A program made the translations under genes and the position numbers. A stretch of 64,000 nucleotides of DNA from Ascaris suum (lineage: Eukaryota; Nematoda; Chromadorea; Rhabditida; Ascarididae). The notes beneath the pieces were generated by a model, which did no database searches, was not told the origin of the DNA, and saw nothing but the letters and a program-made list of their open reading frames with translations. The stretch is taken from assembly GCA_013433145.1 (NCBI GenBank), contig CM024181.1, forward strand, positions 682,001 through 746,000, written 5' to 3'. Positions 1-14,133 of this stretch are shown piece after piece (position 1 is the stretch's first letter; every line of letters begins with the position of its first letter).

Positions 1-1380
1 ACAAAGAGTATTTATGACGAACGAAAGCAATAGAGCAGAATGCCAAAACCATAGGAGGCAGTCAAAGCTAGCGAACAGAAACGAAATCATAAACGTATAA
101 GAGTTGTAGATTTAGTGAACTTCACGGAAGAGCCAGTTTCCGGAAATGTCGAGCATTCCGGAAATGTCCGAATCGACAATCACAAGAGTCAAGCATAAAG
201 GATATAGAATAATTTTTTCTCAACGCATAGGTATTATTAATAACTAATCTTTCGAAAATGAATTTCTGAAGTCAACAAAAATGAAGTCATAATGATCCAA
301 TAGGATAATTGAATTGAATTTTTTATCATATTCAAAAAATTCAATTCCAATTTGATTTCCAATATAATATTATATTGTCGATTCTTTAATCCCAAAATAT
401 TAATTTGCTATATTATTTTTTATTTCTATTTAACCTTACGAATAATTTCGAGGAAATTTTTTTTTGATTATTAAATTCCATATCATTTTAATTCTCATTT
501 ATATTATTTCAAAATAAAAATGCCATTATTATAGTATCTTTTTTTAATAAAGTTATCAATAGCTATGTGATAAAATTTTTCTTTTTTCTTTCTTTTTTTT
601 TTTAAATGAATTTTTTTTCACTGTTTTTTTTTCGACATAAATAAGAAGCTAATATGAGGTATAAAACAACACATGAACATAGAGTATGTAAATGAAGATA
701 TTGAAAAAAAAGACTTTTTTTGTTTTGGAATAACTAATTTCCAAATAGTAATAATCTCTATCAGCCTATTAATAAAATTAACGAAGAAATATTTTACAAT
801 CATAGGCTCATCTATAAACGGCTTAAAATTCATCTTAATGCTAATCAATCATAAATTTTGAAATTTTCAATAAATCCCTTAGAGTTTTACTTCATAATTT
901 TAGCGCCCTAGAATTTCATCTATGAATTCATTGAAAGTTTTTACTCGATGAGGATTTTATTTCCATGAGAATTAATTTTCGCTTAATTATTAACGCGTTT
1001 GAAAGTAATTATTAAGGTTCTAATTTCTAATTCACTAATAAAAAATAAGCCATGAAAACTCTAAAATATACCGGAACTCTTCAGACAAAAAAAAAACAGC
1101 AATATTCATAGTGCCGATTTTTCAAATCCACTATGCCATCTCACCGTATCATTCAATTTATTTTTATCAGCACTTCTTAGTGCATTAGGTTTCGTTAATG
1201 ACTGATCAATGTTAACGCATGATCCATGGTGAACGGACAATTCTGTGATCTCAGTGATCAGTGATCGTGGTGATCACTTTGTGCAATAAGTTGTTTTGTC
1301 CACACTTTGTGCCGTTCCTGATTTTGTGAAATGAGCTTATTTACATTTAGTAAGCTCGTTATGCTTTTTGGCTAGAACGC
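1..1380. other. AT-rich intergenic DNA, no gene seen
   Basis: Very AT-rich with many poly(T)/poly(A) runs. The only open frames are short and low-complexity, with no splice-linked coding segment that I can follow. At about 1240-1275 there is a cluster of GTGATC/TGATCA words that reads as a small imperfect palindromic patch. No RNA gene was recognised. Confidence 0.5.
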
Positions 1381-1404
1381 CTATGCAACAAATTATTTCT
1401 TCCT

Positions 1405-1495
1405 GAAGTGGCAGATTCCTGAGAAGACAAATTCCTGATGCAGCAAATTCCTGAAACAACGAATTCCTGAAACAACGAATTCCTGAAATAGCGAA
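1405..1495 (+). repeat. Short tandem repeat, AATTCCTGAaacaacg-type unit
   Basis: About five consecutive units share the core ATTCCTGA followed by a short variable stretch (agaagaca, tgcagca, aacaacg, aacaacg, aatagcg). The units are about 16-17 bp. It sits at the edge of a patch with higher GC than its surroundings (about 1700-2270). Confidence 0.6.
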
Positions 1496-1719
1496 GAAGA
1501 GCTATTCTACGATATCGGGGAATTGCGAGCTGATGATAAATACTATCAACTAATGAATTATGAAGAAAATCGTCTCTGCAGAAAAATATTCAGTTCGCCC
1601 GATGTAAACACAACGAAATGACACTTACACGAAGCAAAAGCTTTCCATTCTTACCCAATAATATACCAACATCTTTGATCTCAATGACAAGAATAATATC
1701 CCACAACGAATGTTAACAT

Positions 1720-2275
1720 AGTGGAAACGATATGGTAACAGCAACAATGGATAAAGATATTGCAAGAAATTCACGCGAAAGTGAATCGTCATACGAACGA
1801 ATAAAAGGGTTTGTAGGCACAACTTCGAAGCTACTTTCACTGTCTCCCTTACTGGCCCCATTTTCGACGCCGGTGTTCTACAAAGCCCTTCTCTATACTG
1901 GGCGGCTAACCCTCTCGTATCCAAAAACGTCAGCTCTTCGAGTCTTGAGGTTACTCTCTCTTTTGGACTTACGACGCGTTGTCTGGACGTAAGGACGTAT
2001 GTGCCTGGGGCACAAACGTCTCTTGCCTTAAGTCTGCTTGACGTCTATGTTCCGTGGGGGTGCATGCAACTACACTCGTCACTGCATCTCTCCTGGCTGC
2101 AGATCATCAGGGCACACAAAATTCGCAAAAAAAAAGGTTTTTGATGGCATACCGGTACTGTAAAACATTTTGCACCATTGTTTTTGAAACAAAGGGCCAT
2201 TATCTTCCCATCCCTCCCAGCTATTTTTGACACAGCCTATTGTCTCCAACCCCAGCTCCCACGAACACATTTTAT
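1720..2275. other. Higher-GC patch of unknown nature
   Basis: This stretch stands out from the flanking AT-rich DNA by base composition. It contains overlapping short open frames on both strands (for example plus 1732-1992 and minus 2079-2270), none with a recognisable domain or a convincing splice structure. It may be a decayed mobile element or an unrecognised exon; neither is established. Confidence 0.3.
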
Positions 2276-2741
2276 TTCAATCATCTGATCGACTATAATC
2301 AAAATGAGGAAATTATTAGAATCGGAACTGATGAAGTGCTTCATCCAGCCATAAGCAAATATCGCAGAATTCAAACAACAGTGTAAAAATCAATGCAAAC
2401 CACCTAGCAGCACCCAACGCGTAATGGAGTCGGAAATAAAATACAAATCCGGAAATAGATAATAACGAACATTCACTAAAAAAGGTTTTAAAATACGGCA
2501 ACATATTTTACAAAGTTGAAAGATACGGCTAATATATCTCACATTAGAGAGATTTTTGCTATGAAATCGTGCGATATTAAAACAACGAATCAAAAAATGA
2601 TAGCGAAGTCAAAGAAAATTTAAGTTTGATTTAAGCACAATTGCCGTCTTAAAATAAACCTTGAAAATTATTTCATCTTAAACTTCGGCAAATATAGAGA
2701 ATATAACGTCAATTAATGGCTTTATTATGTTAAATTAAATG

Positions 2742-2846
2742 ATCAATCAAATTAACGATTAGACAGCTCCAACTTCATTTTCCATATTTCAAATGTCAAT
2801 CAAATTAACGATTAGACAGCTCCATTCATTTCCATATTTTAAATGC
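2742..2846 (+). repeat. Two-copy tandem repeat, about 52 bp unit
   Basis: The words TCAATCAAATTAACGATTAG and ACAGCTCCA, then CATTT(T)CCATATTT and AAATG, occur twice in direct succession (2742-2795 and 2796-2846). A few indels and substitutions separate the copies. Confidence 0.8.
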
Positions 2847-2969
2847 TCTTACAAACGTAGAGCACCGCTTCTAACAGTAGAAAAGATACGGTATTTAGTG
2901 GCCTTATCGTCAGTTGGCGCCTATTTTCATGGTTATCTACTAGGCAGTGCGCTCGATTATTCTATGCGT

Positions 2970-3430
2970 CGGATCCTGCGGTGAGCGGTTTGCTTGTTGT
3001 GCTGTGAGTATGGAGTGCTGAAGTTCCTTGGGTTTTTGAGTTGTGATTGTCGACGTTAAATTGTTAGTGTTGGGATGGCTTGACGTATTATGTTGGCAGT
3101 ATTTGCTGCAGTTTTTGTTGTTTTGCATCCATAGAAATAAGCAAATTTGTCGCAGATATTCTACGAAGAACTGCAAGTGTTGTAATGCACTAGGACGTTG
3201 GGTCCTACTGGGTGCGGATGGTTATCCTAATTTGAGTGTGGAGTTGTGAAGTTTCGTGGATTGTTGAGTTATGCTCGTCGACGTTGTTGTGTTGATGTTG
3301 ACATGGATTGGCGTATTATGTTAGCGGTGACTTACAGCAGTTTTCGTTGTTTTATATCAATAGGACAAAGCAAATTTGTCGCAAAAAATTCACTGAGGAA
3401 TTGCAAGGTGCAATGCGTTATTACTTACGA
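2970..3430 (+). repeat. Imperfect tandem duplication, about 231 bp unit
   Basis: Two adjacent blocks align: about 2970-3200 and 3201-3430. Matching landmarks are GGATCCTGCGG/GGGTCCTACTGG, TGGCGTATTATGTTAGCGG versus TGACGTATTATGTTGGCAG, and a shared AAGCAAATTTGTCGCA. Both copies contain short open frames on the plus strand, but with no recognisable protein family. The copies have diverged noticeably, so this is an old duplication. Confidence 0.7.
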
Positions 3431-4540
3431 AAATTTTTCCCGTTTACGAAGTGGAGGTGTACGAAGCAGTACACAGGAAAATTTATGTTCAAATTGTAAC
3501 ATTGCACAACTCATTGGTGGGGAAATGCGAAAATAATCTTATAAAACGAAATAAATGAGGGAGAGGAGATGGTAAACGCTTTAATCTTTATCCCTTATTC
3601 CACTTTTTTTTTCCGTTTCTCTCACCAGTTCGATTTTTGGGCCTTTTTCATGCCTAGTGGTGGACTATTTAACGAACACAAATATATAGGAGCGAATTTT
3701 TACGATCTTTGAGGTAGGTAAAATCTTGATAGGTGGAGCGCAGATATGCATTTAATTGCACTTAACTTTGCGATGAGGGAATACTTATTTTCTTGCGAAG
3801 TTAAAATGATTAGAATATCTGATTCTTCGAGCAAAAGTCTTCATCAAATTTGGCTAAATCATAAATTTGACTTAACGATTGGATCGTTTAAATCGGTTCT
3901 TGTGATACTAGGAAGTGTTTTCACTCGCTCTTTCCTCATTCAATTCATTGCTTTGCTGTAAGCGTTGTTCACTAATCCTTTATTCTCCGCTTATGCTTTA
4001 TGCTTTTCAGATTTTTCTCAGAGGCAAAGAAAGCAGGCCATCGTTTCTTGTATGGAGTCGTCATAATTGTCGTCTGACAGGTGCGTTGTTCTCTACACAT
4101 CTTTTCTGAAGGAACTAAATAAGGATCTGGATCGACATATTCGAATGTCTTCCGAACTTCCGCACAATGCGCGTGCTACGACAATTGCACACTTAAATAA
4201 CTATTTGGATTTTAATGTCTTACACCATCTGACTTTGCTTTAAAATTTATATCTTTACTTAAATCCTAAGCATTAGCTTTTCAACATTTTTTCCTTCACG
4301 GTGTCGTATACCTGTCTCCAAGGGCTACAATTATCAGAGGCGCAAATGTCGTTTAGCAATATTACGGCGAAAAACTTCAGCACATCACTTTTCTCCCAAC
4401 TCATCAAAAAGCAATAACCCAAAACGAATTCTGCGCGGTGATGTAGTTCACCTTAGCTGTTACAAATTTTGTTTTGATTCTCCTACACAGTAACCAGACA
4501 TATGGGCTCCTCAAAAATATTAACAAGTGGTTATTTAGTA
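3431..4540. other. Intergenic DNA, nothing recognised
   Basis: No coding exon, RNA gene or mobile element could be supported here. Short open frames (for example 3746-3961 plus) look like chance frames. The AT-rich character continues. Confidence 0.4.
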
Positions 4541-4620
4541 TATTCTCTTCTTAGCCAAATAAACGCAGAAAGATTATTCCATATCATATCATTCTATCAT
4601 CGTAACACAATTATTACAGG

Positions 4621-5860
<1,240 letters not shown>

Positions 5861-7140
5861 TCAATCAATAACGCTTAAGTATATCGGCATGCAATAGTCG
5901 AATGAAAGTGATATATTGTTTTTATTCAATAGTATTATTTAATTTTCGTTCTAAATGAGTAAAATGTTACTGTTTAAGGATTCAAAGAATTGCTGAAATC
6001 ACAAAAATTGCTCGCTGAAGATGAGAATGTTTCTGTAATAATTTGATATTTAAATTTATGAGGCCTGCAAATAGGCGACGAACGAAATTGACGGCTTTTC
6101 GGTTTTGAAAGAGGCCAATTGACCTACCCTGTCTTCACGACAATATTTCCTAAAGGTGTCATCAAGTTATATTTTTTTAACGACTTTGTATCCAAAATTT
6201 GAGGAAAAACAAATTTTTTAAGCAATATTACTTTTATTACTGCGGTATATGTTCATTGTTTCGGTTATTGTAAGCGTTCACTAATGGAGTCATAGGATAT
6301 AGATTAATTTCGTCTTGCGATAAGAAACGATGCCTATAACGCTTCAAATGAGCAAATATAACATAAAATATAATTTCAAAGCCAGACTGAACGTCGCCTG
6401 TAATATCACTGAAAAAAATTGCTTCTCATGGAACAAGAAAAAAAACCTTCCCAAAACAAAACAGAAGCAACAAACATATCGCCTCATATCAATTTCCACG
6501 ATGACTCTGAATCCTCCATAAAGCATAGTGAAATTCTTTCTCTTAAAGGCATATTTACGATTACGATAGTTTTAGCTTGTAAATGTTCTTCCTATAATCA
6601 TTTGTAGACGAATGGTTTACCGAGCGTTACTACAGTTGTTGAAAAGTGCTCTATAACCACGTAAAACAACAGAAGTTGGATCGCCCTAGTTTTTCACCTA
6701 TCGTTCAAAAATATGATCTTGATATATGACGGTATTTTCATATTTTCGGAGTTTTTTATACTATTGGCAATGAATATGGAATCGAATATTTTTTAAGGAA
6801 TGGAGGCATACTAAATTTCCTTACACGTTAAACTGCTTTAAATCGAGAAAGAACCTAGAGTAAATCCAGGTGCCGCATTTATGAAACGATGAAATTCATG
6901 CAAGTCGAAAAGCATAAGAGCAATTTTAAGCGCAAAAACGGTATCCAAATAATAGTGTTCTTCTTTTCCTAGCGTTTGTTCCTACAAATGACTCTGCAGT
7001 CATAAATAAATCGTTCGCCTTGAAGTAATCGGTAGGTGAAATTCATTTCAGATGAATAAAGAGAGATGCATCTTCCATTAATTTAACAAAATTGCATAAG
7101 ATAACGTTGCGAGTCGATGCTAAAATTGACGGTCCATTTG

Positions 7141-10127
7141 AAATTATGATAGAGGTTCATTTGAACTATTCACCTGAGCAAATATATTCGGCTGTAGACA
7201 ATAATCTCATAATGAACTTGAAAAATAAATTGGTGAAAATATGGAATATTAGCTGAAAATTTTGAAGTTTATTATAAGCGCTAAAGGAATATTTCACCTA
7301 TTAGCATACCCCTCATACTTTAATTAAAATATACGTTTGTTTATATAGGTATACCATATCGGAAATAATGTACATTTTTATTAAATAAATTTACTGGGAG
7401 AATTTGCTTGCTGTCTAGTGTATCAAATTTTCATTGCTCTCTTTTTTAGTCGATAATTGGCAAATTGGGATAACTTAGGTCATTTCATATTCATAGACTT
7501 TATTTTGCTTGGCAATTCGCTGGGATTGGGAATGTCTGTGGTAGAATTTGGAGGGTGCCTCCAAAAAAACAAATGGTTCCAGAAGCAAAGCACCCAGGAT
7601 GTGGAAAACTGCTATTCTTCAATAAACACATTAGTCCACATACCTAGGTAAGGCTGTTGATCCTGAGTGTAATCATTCGCTTGTTTGCTCTTGTTCAAAG
7701 TGCACCCTCAAGTTTAAACCATGCACTGTCTGAGAATTAAAAGAAGCTGAATGAAACGAATGATCTTATTAATTATGTCGAAGGTTCTTGAAAAACGAAC
7801 GGGTGGGCAGACCACTAAACGTTTGCTGATGCCATAATCGACCTCCCCCAACGCCATAGTTCATTATTAGTACTTGGCGTCATAAGCCCATCTCTTACCT
7901 TAAACACCTTTCTCGAAAGATAGACGAAACAAGTCAATTAAGAAGTCGGTCATCCAGAGCGCAAGTTGTTCAATAGAAATAACTACCCCGCAAAAGAATG
8001 AATATATCACCTTGGTTTTCAGCCGCAGTGGATCCCTGCTTCCTCCAATCCGTTTCCCATTCTCCAATCCGTTTCATGCTTAGAGATGGCATCGAATTCG
8101 TTTATCTCCGCATATCGCTCCCATTTCTCTTCCTCGATGACCATGACCATTCGTATTCAATCGGAGGTGGAGTCATATCCGTACGCAGACCCTGCACTGA
8201 GTCGATATGCGGTTGGAATCTAAAAGGAAGCATCACCTAAATGCTTGGAATCAATGTACCACTTGTTTTTCTGCGAAAGATTACTTCGGATTGGTTCAGA
8301 TGCTACGGTCATGAACTCAACAACCATCTGTCACGGCCGAAAACACTATTTTTCGTTCTGCTATTATTCAGCAAGCATATTGCATGTATAATTTTCTCTC
8401 TCCTTCTCCAGTCTCTCCTGGAGCTCATGTTCAAGTGTTGTTACTGCAAAGCAGAAGCACACCTCGACATACACATCCGCCCTACAGATGACAACCGCGC
8501 GAGTTAGATTGCGCTATTCCCCAACATTCGGCTCGCATGTTTAGTTATCACAGTTAGTGCTAGTCAAAGCAATTATACCTGAATACCAGGCCATCCATCC
8601 AGCAAACTCAACAACGTGATGCATCGAAAATAATAGGCATGAGCGACAAAAAACTAACCAATAAGATCGCAAAATTACGGTACAACACTGAGGCAGGTTT
8701 CTATGATTGCTGTCTTATACGCTTTAAAAAAATATTCTGCTTCCTACTAATGGCTTCTTCGAATAAATTCATCAAAAATTTTGTCATAGAGTTGGCCAAA
8801 TCACCATTAGTCAATAATCGAGACATAACAATTTGCTTAATTCTTGAAAAATTCATCATTGCACTTACAACATCATCCTCTAGATCATTTGAGATGATTG
8901 GGGGGGGGGGTTTTTTTAAACATAAATTGCAGCAGAAAATTTTCTGCCTCGAAATAATTTGATCTTCGAAAAATATTTCAAACATCTTTCGAAAGAAAGT
9001 CGTCGGCATTGAGATGGATTATAATATTAGTATAATTAGGTGATATTGGTGGGAAATCTATTTAGCTGTGTGATTTGAGTGCTTATATGATTCAATAGAA
9101 CCGATTGTATTATAAAATTGACTAAAATATCACAAAGTAAAGAAATGATAAAAAGTATTCATATAAATAGAAGGAATTCCATTGCTCAAAGCACAATATA
9201 AAAGGCTATCGACAACGCATTTATCCTAAACTCCACTTCAAGTTTATAATGGATCGACGAATAGATTCCACGAAATGAAAATATCATGTGTTGAATGGAA
9301 AACTTTTTTGAACGCCATAATAATGACGGAACAATAAAAGATTTTTAGTTGGAAAACGATCTGTTTTAATCGTCGAGAGATTAATTTTGAGAGGAAATAC
9401 AAAATATTTGGAGATTGTTTTATTTAACAAACATTTCGAATGTAATCTTTTTTACTTGCATCGATGAAATATCCTTTAAGAGGTCAATGAAGTATTCCTA
9501 AAAAAAAATGATACAAATTGAGAGAGAAATTTCTGCACCAAAAATGAGCTCATCAACCAAATAATGATTAATTGCCTGATCGAATGCATAAGAAATTAAG
9601 AAATTTCAAGAAGGAAATACAAGAAGGTGAAAATATTTTGCTCGATCGGTATTAAATGACGCATAAAATGACGATCTCATTGACACATATTCAATGATGA
9701 TATACGAATATGTTCAATTTTCGTGCGTTCTTTGAATATATAAACATACAGAAGACAATATAAAGCTGAATAAAAGAAATATAAAGTTTATAGACATTTC
9801 TTCAAAGCGATAAAATAATTTAACGTTTACTGTTACGACGTTTGAGTATGAATAGAGCGGAATCGATATTAATCTGATTGCTTTTAGAATCTTAGATATA
9901 ATTTTCGTGTCAAGAGCGATGTTTTTTGTGAAGTAAGCCATTGATATGAGAACTTGCGTCTCTTTCTATATCGTCCTAAATTTCGGCAAACATGATAATA
10001 TCTTAGGGTATCGTCCTAAAATTCGCCTAACTCACCTGAAAATTCGTCTATTCGCCAAGAATCGGCGCCGATCTGACGAGTTGCATTTGTATCCAAATAA
10101 ATGCAGAAAGATTGTACTACAGAAAGA
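7141..10127. other. DNA between the TTL copies, nothing recognised
   Basis: No exon chain was found. Open frames at 7457-7651, 7998-8507 and 8639-8962 (plus) carry no family signature. The segment 8030-8075 contains a direct repeat of CCAATCCGTTTC. A G11T7 homopolymer block lies at 8900-8917. The rest is AT-rich. Confidence 0.4.
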
Positions 10128-10206
10128 TTATTCCTTCTTAGCCAAATAAATGCAGAAAGATTATTCCATATCATATCATCCTATCATCGAATACAGTTAT
10201 TACAGG

Positions 10207-11068
10207 ATGCTGCTAAATAATGCATTTTTATTACGACTGCAATACTATCATCTGCTTATGCGCTAATGCACAACGAAAAACGTGACCGTTGAAGGACAAT
10301 TGTTCTGCGGTCCACTTGCTGCACAGAACGTGAAAATATAGCAACTACGTGAATACGACCTCAGTAAGATTTTCGAAAGAATCTTGCGAATCTTTGATTC
10401 AAGCCTATTAAAAAAAAAAAATCGCAAAATTCTTTCGTATCATGAAATGCTTAAGTTACTAAACAATCATCAAGGAGTAATGTTTAAGCAAAAATGCTAC
10501 CACCTATAGAGCGTATGTTCTCGTGTTTGGATGGGATTTATTTGTTGCATTTATATTCGGCATAGACATGCTGATGCATTTAGACCTTGCTAGAGACTTG
10601 CGAAAGTACATGGGCGAATATCTGGGAAGCCTTATTATACTTCGTCCTTCATTAAATTCAATTCTTTAGAAGCCGTTGTGCCATTAAAAAAATTATTGAA
10701 TTCATCGTTGTTCGTTTGGAAAGCGTTGATCTCATGATATTCACACATCTCTGATACCTTTATCAATTCGAAATTTCCTACCTTTATCTATGACACGTTT
10801 ATCGAATATAAATTCCATGATGCTTGCATGCGCAATTTTCTGACACATATAAATGTCGCTGGGTGATTGTTCCTGTTACAGTCGACAGGGATGATACGCT
10901 CAATGAGACCAAAACTGATCATGACGGCAAGTTCTCGGTCTATGGCGAAGAATGCGAAATTGGCAAGGTGGAACCTTATCTAAGAATCGAACACAACTGC
11001 GACATGGGCAAATTCAAAGAGGTTATTTATTCATTACTTCGATGTTAAGATGCGATCTATATATATAT

Positions 11069-11104
<36 letters not shown>

Positions 11105-11331
11105 CGAAGTTCCTCTTCAGGTACGCTGCTTATCAGAGCACCTGAAAAAAACTATCTCAAGTCTTCAGAAAAAACTATAGGCGAAGTGACGCGTATAAAG
11201 TCGATTTTTTGCAGAATCGCGTCATAACGGATGATATCTTCATTGATCAGACTTATCTGGGCACTGTCTATGATATGGGATCTCGCGATCTTAACAATCT
11301 TTGTATCAATCACAAGAGGAAGTATAATTGA
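10207..11331 (+). pseudogene. Transthyretin-like (TTL) family gene, copy 2, broken
   Basis: Same exon order as copy 1. Exon 1 starts at 10207 after ATTACAGG. An extra A near 10265 throws the leader out of frame with the mature domain, which reads NVTVEGQLFCGPLAAQNVKI and then meets TAG at 10339-10341 before QLREYDLS. The core exon begins after the acceptor at 10880-10881 and carries DDTLNETKTDHDGKF and VEPYLRIEHNCDMG. The last exon at 11215-11331 follows TTTTTTGCAG, has exactly the 117-base length of its partner and includes TYLGTVYDMGSRDL, ending in TGA. Core and C-terminal exons are well kept, while the 5' part carries two lesions, so I call it a pseudogene. An assembly error at both sites is possible but less likely. 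Confidence 0.72.
11058..11103. repeat. (TA)n microsatellite in TTL copy 2
   Basis: TA dinucleotide tract in the same relative position as the tract at 5511-5617 of copy 1, but shorter. Confidence 0.95.
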
Positions 11332-12770
11332 CGAAACTATAAAACTCGAGTATATCGATATATAATGATCGAATGAAAAAGATTTAATGCCTTCATTCAT
11401 TAATATTCCTTCACTTTTATTCTAAATGAGTAAAATATTAGCGTTAAGCATCAGCATAATTGTTACGCTGCGTTCGATGTGCGATTCTTAAAATTCCATC
11501 ATTTTCCTCTTTCAAGCCGTTTTTTGCTTATTTTCGACCATAAAATTATGCTCAAAATCGACTGAGAAGAAAATTTTGAGATACATCCAAATCTAATGTG
11601 CTCATATTTACTAATATACTTTAACGACGAATTTTATGCGCTTCTGAACTGTTTCAAAGTTGAAATAGAGTTGCGTTATTCTCAAAAGTGGGAAATTATA
11701 GTTGTGATATAATTCAAAAAATGATGTATGAATCGAGGGACGAAGATTGAAAAGGTCTTAATAAATTTTCACAGCACATATTACCGAAGTTTTTTAGGTC
11801 GAACTTTCGCCGGTACTATCATGCTGTTGAAGAGCGGTTATATTCTTATGGTTTGGAAATGACCTCACTTTCTATGAGAGGGTTACAAATTCACATCACC
11901 TGAAAAGGTCATATAATCGGACAGAGAGGAAGGTTTATGTTGAGCGAAGGCTAACTGTCAAATATTGCGACAACTATTTAAGAATTCAAAGAATTTCTGG
12001 AATGAAAGAAATTCCTCGTTGAAGATAATGCGGCAAATGCTTTTTGAGTTGTGACTTTATAAAGTATGTAAATAAGCGATGAGCAAAAATTGATATCGCA
12101 TTATCTATATATTCACCTCAATGAGCGATCAAGAAATATCGCCGAATTTTGTTGAGAATATGCGTTACAGTGACGATAACTAGTCATATTTGATAATCAT
12201 TGACCATAGTGTTATTCATTAAATATTGCGATACATCCCTCATCAATTATTATACCACTAATCTGAGAGAGCGTTATCTGTTCAAAATTCTGATGAATCT
12301 TTTGTTTTGATAGAGGCTCGTCGTTTTGTCGATCTTCACGACGATATATCTCTTTAAACTGTCATCAGATTCTATTACACCGACAAATTGCCATTAAAAA
12401 TCTTTAAACTAATTTAGGAATCTAGATTCTATGCTACGCTTAATCATTGGTTTAAATCTATTAAATAATTATATTGCTCACCTCTCCTTGAACCTAGCTA
12501 ATAGTTCTATTATCGCCTGAGCCTCTATCGATGATGATATCATGGCAAAAGTCATCCTTAATCAAAAATAAAAGGAAATTTTTTAAAAAAAAGTTACACT
12601 TTTCTTATTGTAACATATTTTTCCATTATTCGAAATATTGCAAGCGTTCGCTAATGGAATTATAGGATATAAGTCAATTGAGATACAAGATACATATTGC
12701 ACTAATTTTACAAAACTGCATGAAATAAAATTGAGAGTCTAACGTGTAATTAGTGGATTCACTTAAAACA

Positions 12771-14070
12771 CAGACACAGATCTATCTAAACTAGTCAGTT
12801 GAACACATGTGTTCTTCGCCTTAGACACTAATACCACGAAGAATTTTTGCAAATGAAAAATTTGTCGGAAACTTCCATTAAAAATATGCAAATTTTTAAA
12901 CTATGAGCTTCAAGCATCGAAGTTATGATAAGCGAGAAAGCAATGCTTCGCTTATCAGCTTTGAGAGCATCTGGTTTACTTTGATAAATAACAGTACATT
13001 AATACGGCATAAAAATATTGTGTGACTTCGGCTGATAGTGTCTCTTTCACAGGAAGGAAATATCAGTTGAAATATCATCTAGTTTATATGTATCTCGTGC
13101 GGATATGTCAGAATAACGGCACACCGATATAGATTAAAGCGCTGTAAATGACCAGAGAAAATAAACAATATTTTGCATAATAAGAATGCCGCATTACACT
13201 CGAACATACACATAAATGTCTAAAATTCGTATTGCTAGATGAGATTATTTCTTCACCTTTTTATGAATTAAACGTTTGATAAAGAAGGATTTCTTTGCTA
13301 TTTCTTATGGTTGCAGTATCACTCTGAATGAGCACATGCCAGACATGAATCTATAACATCCTCAAATGCTATAAAATTAGCTTTTTTTGTCAACAGCAGG
13401 CTATGTAATCACAACCAGAACATACTGCGAGTACTACCTGAAATTCATAATAGATGAATTTCATCGGAAAACAAACGAAAAAAAAAACAACAAATCGAAA
13501 CAAGGAAAACAACCTAGAAAGCCCATAAACTCAATTTAATCGAAGAAAGCGATATTCTCCATTTACGCTCTTCGATCCATGCCAAATAACTAATCGCAAT
13601 CATTTACGATTATAATCGAACTGGTAAATCAGTAAATTCTCACAAATTAAAAGACTTGGATCAGTTGATCGAATTTGATGGTGAAACCAAGGATTAAACA
13701 GTGTTCTATGGGATTGCGACCGTCTTGACATGTGGAGAACTTCAACGGAGTAGTGAGGCTCCTTTACTATGAGGCAGAACAACACGACGATAAGTAGCAT
13801 ACACTGACTGAAAAGCAAGACCGCAGCCTATTTACATCTTCGCCAATGGCCCTAAGGGCACGGAGAGGTCATAACCCACATGGGGAGATATCATATCAAG
13901 ATCAATACAAGTGTGGGCAAAACAAATTGTTGCACGAAATGAAGATAACCACAATCACTGAGACCACAAGAATTCATTTGTTCACAATAGATCACTCTTT
14001 AATGCATCTCTCGAATTTTTCAATTATTGAGTCGGTTTGGGAGTCACAGCAGGCGACTTGAACGACGAAG
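12771..14070. other. Intergenic DNA, nothing recognised
   Basis: AT-rich to about 13800, then GC rises toward the coding region at 14134. Open frames at 13600-13818 (minus) and 13846-14061 (plus) have no recognisable domain or splice context. Confidence 0.4.
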
Positions 14071-14133
14071 TTGTGGAAGAACTTCTTCATCGTGACGCTG
14101 CTCGTCGTTGCTCACTGCTTCAATCACTTTCGT

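Larger units (their letters stand above)
10128..12770 (+). repeat. Segmental duplication, copy 2
   Basis: Paralogue of 4545-7140. The two copies align through the whole TTL locus and about 1 kb of 3' flank. Copy 2 holds extra sequence (roughly 11440-11960 and 12190-12300) not seen in copy 1. Confidence 0.7.
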
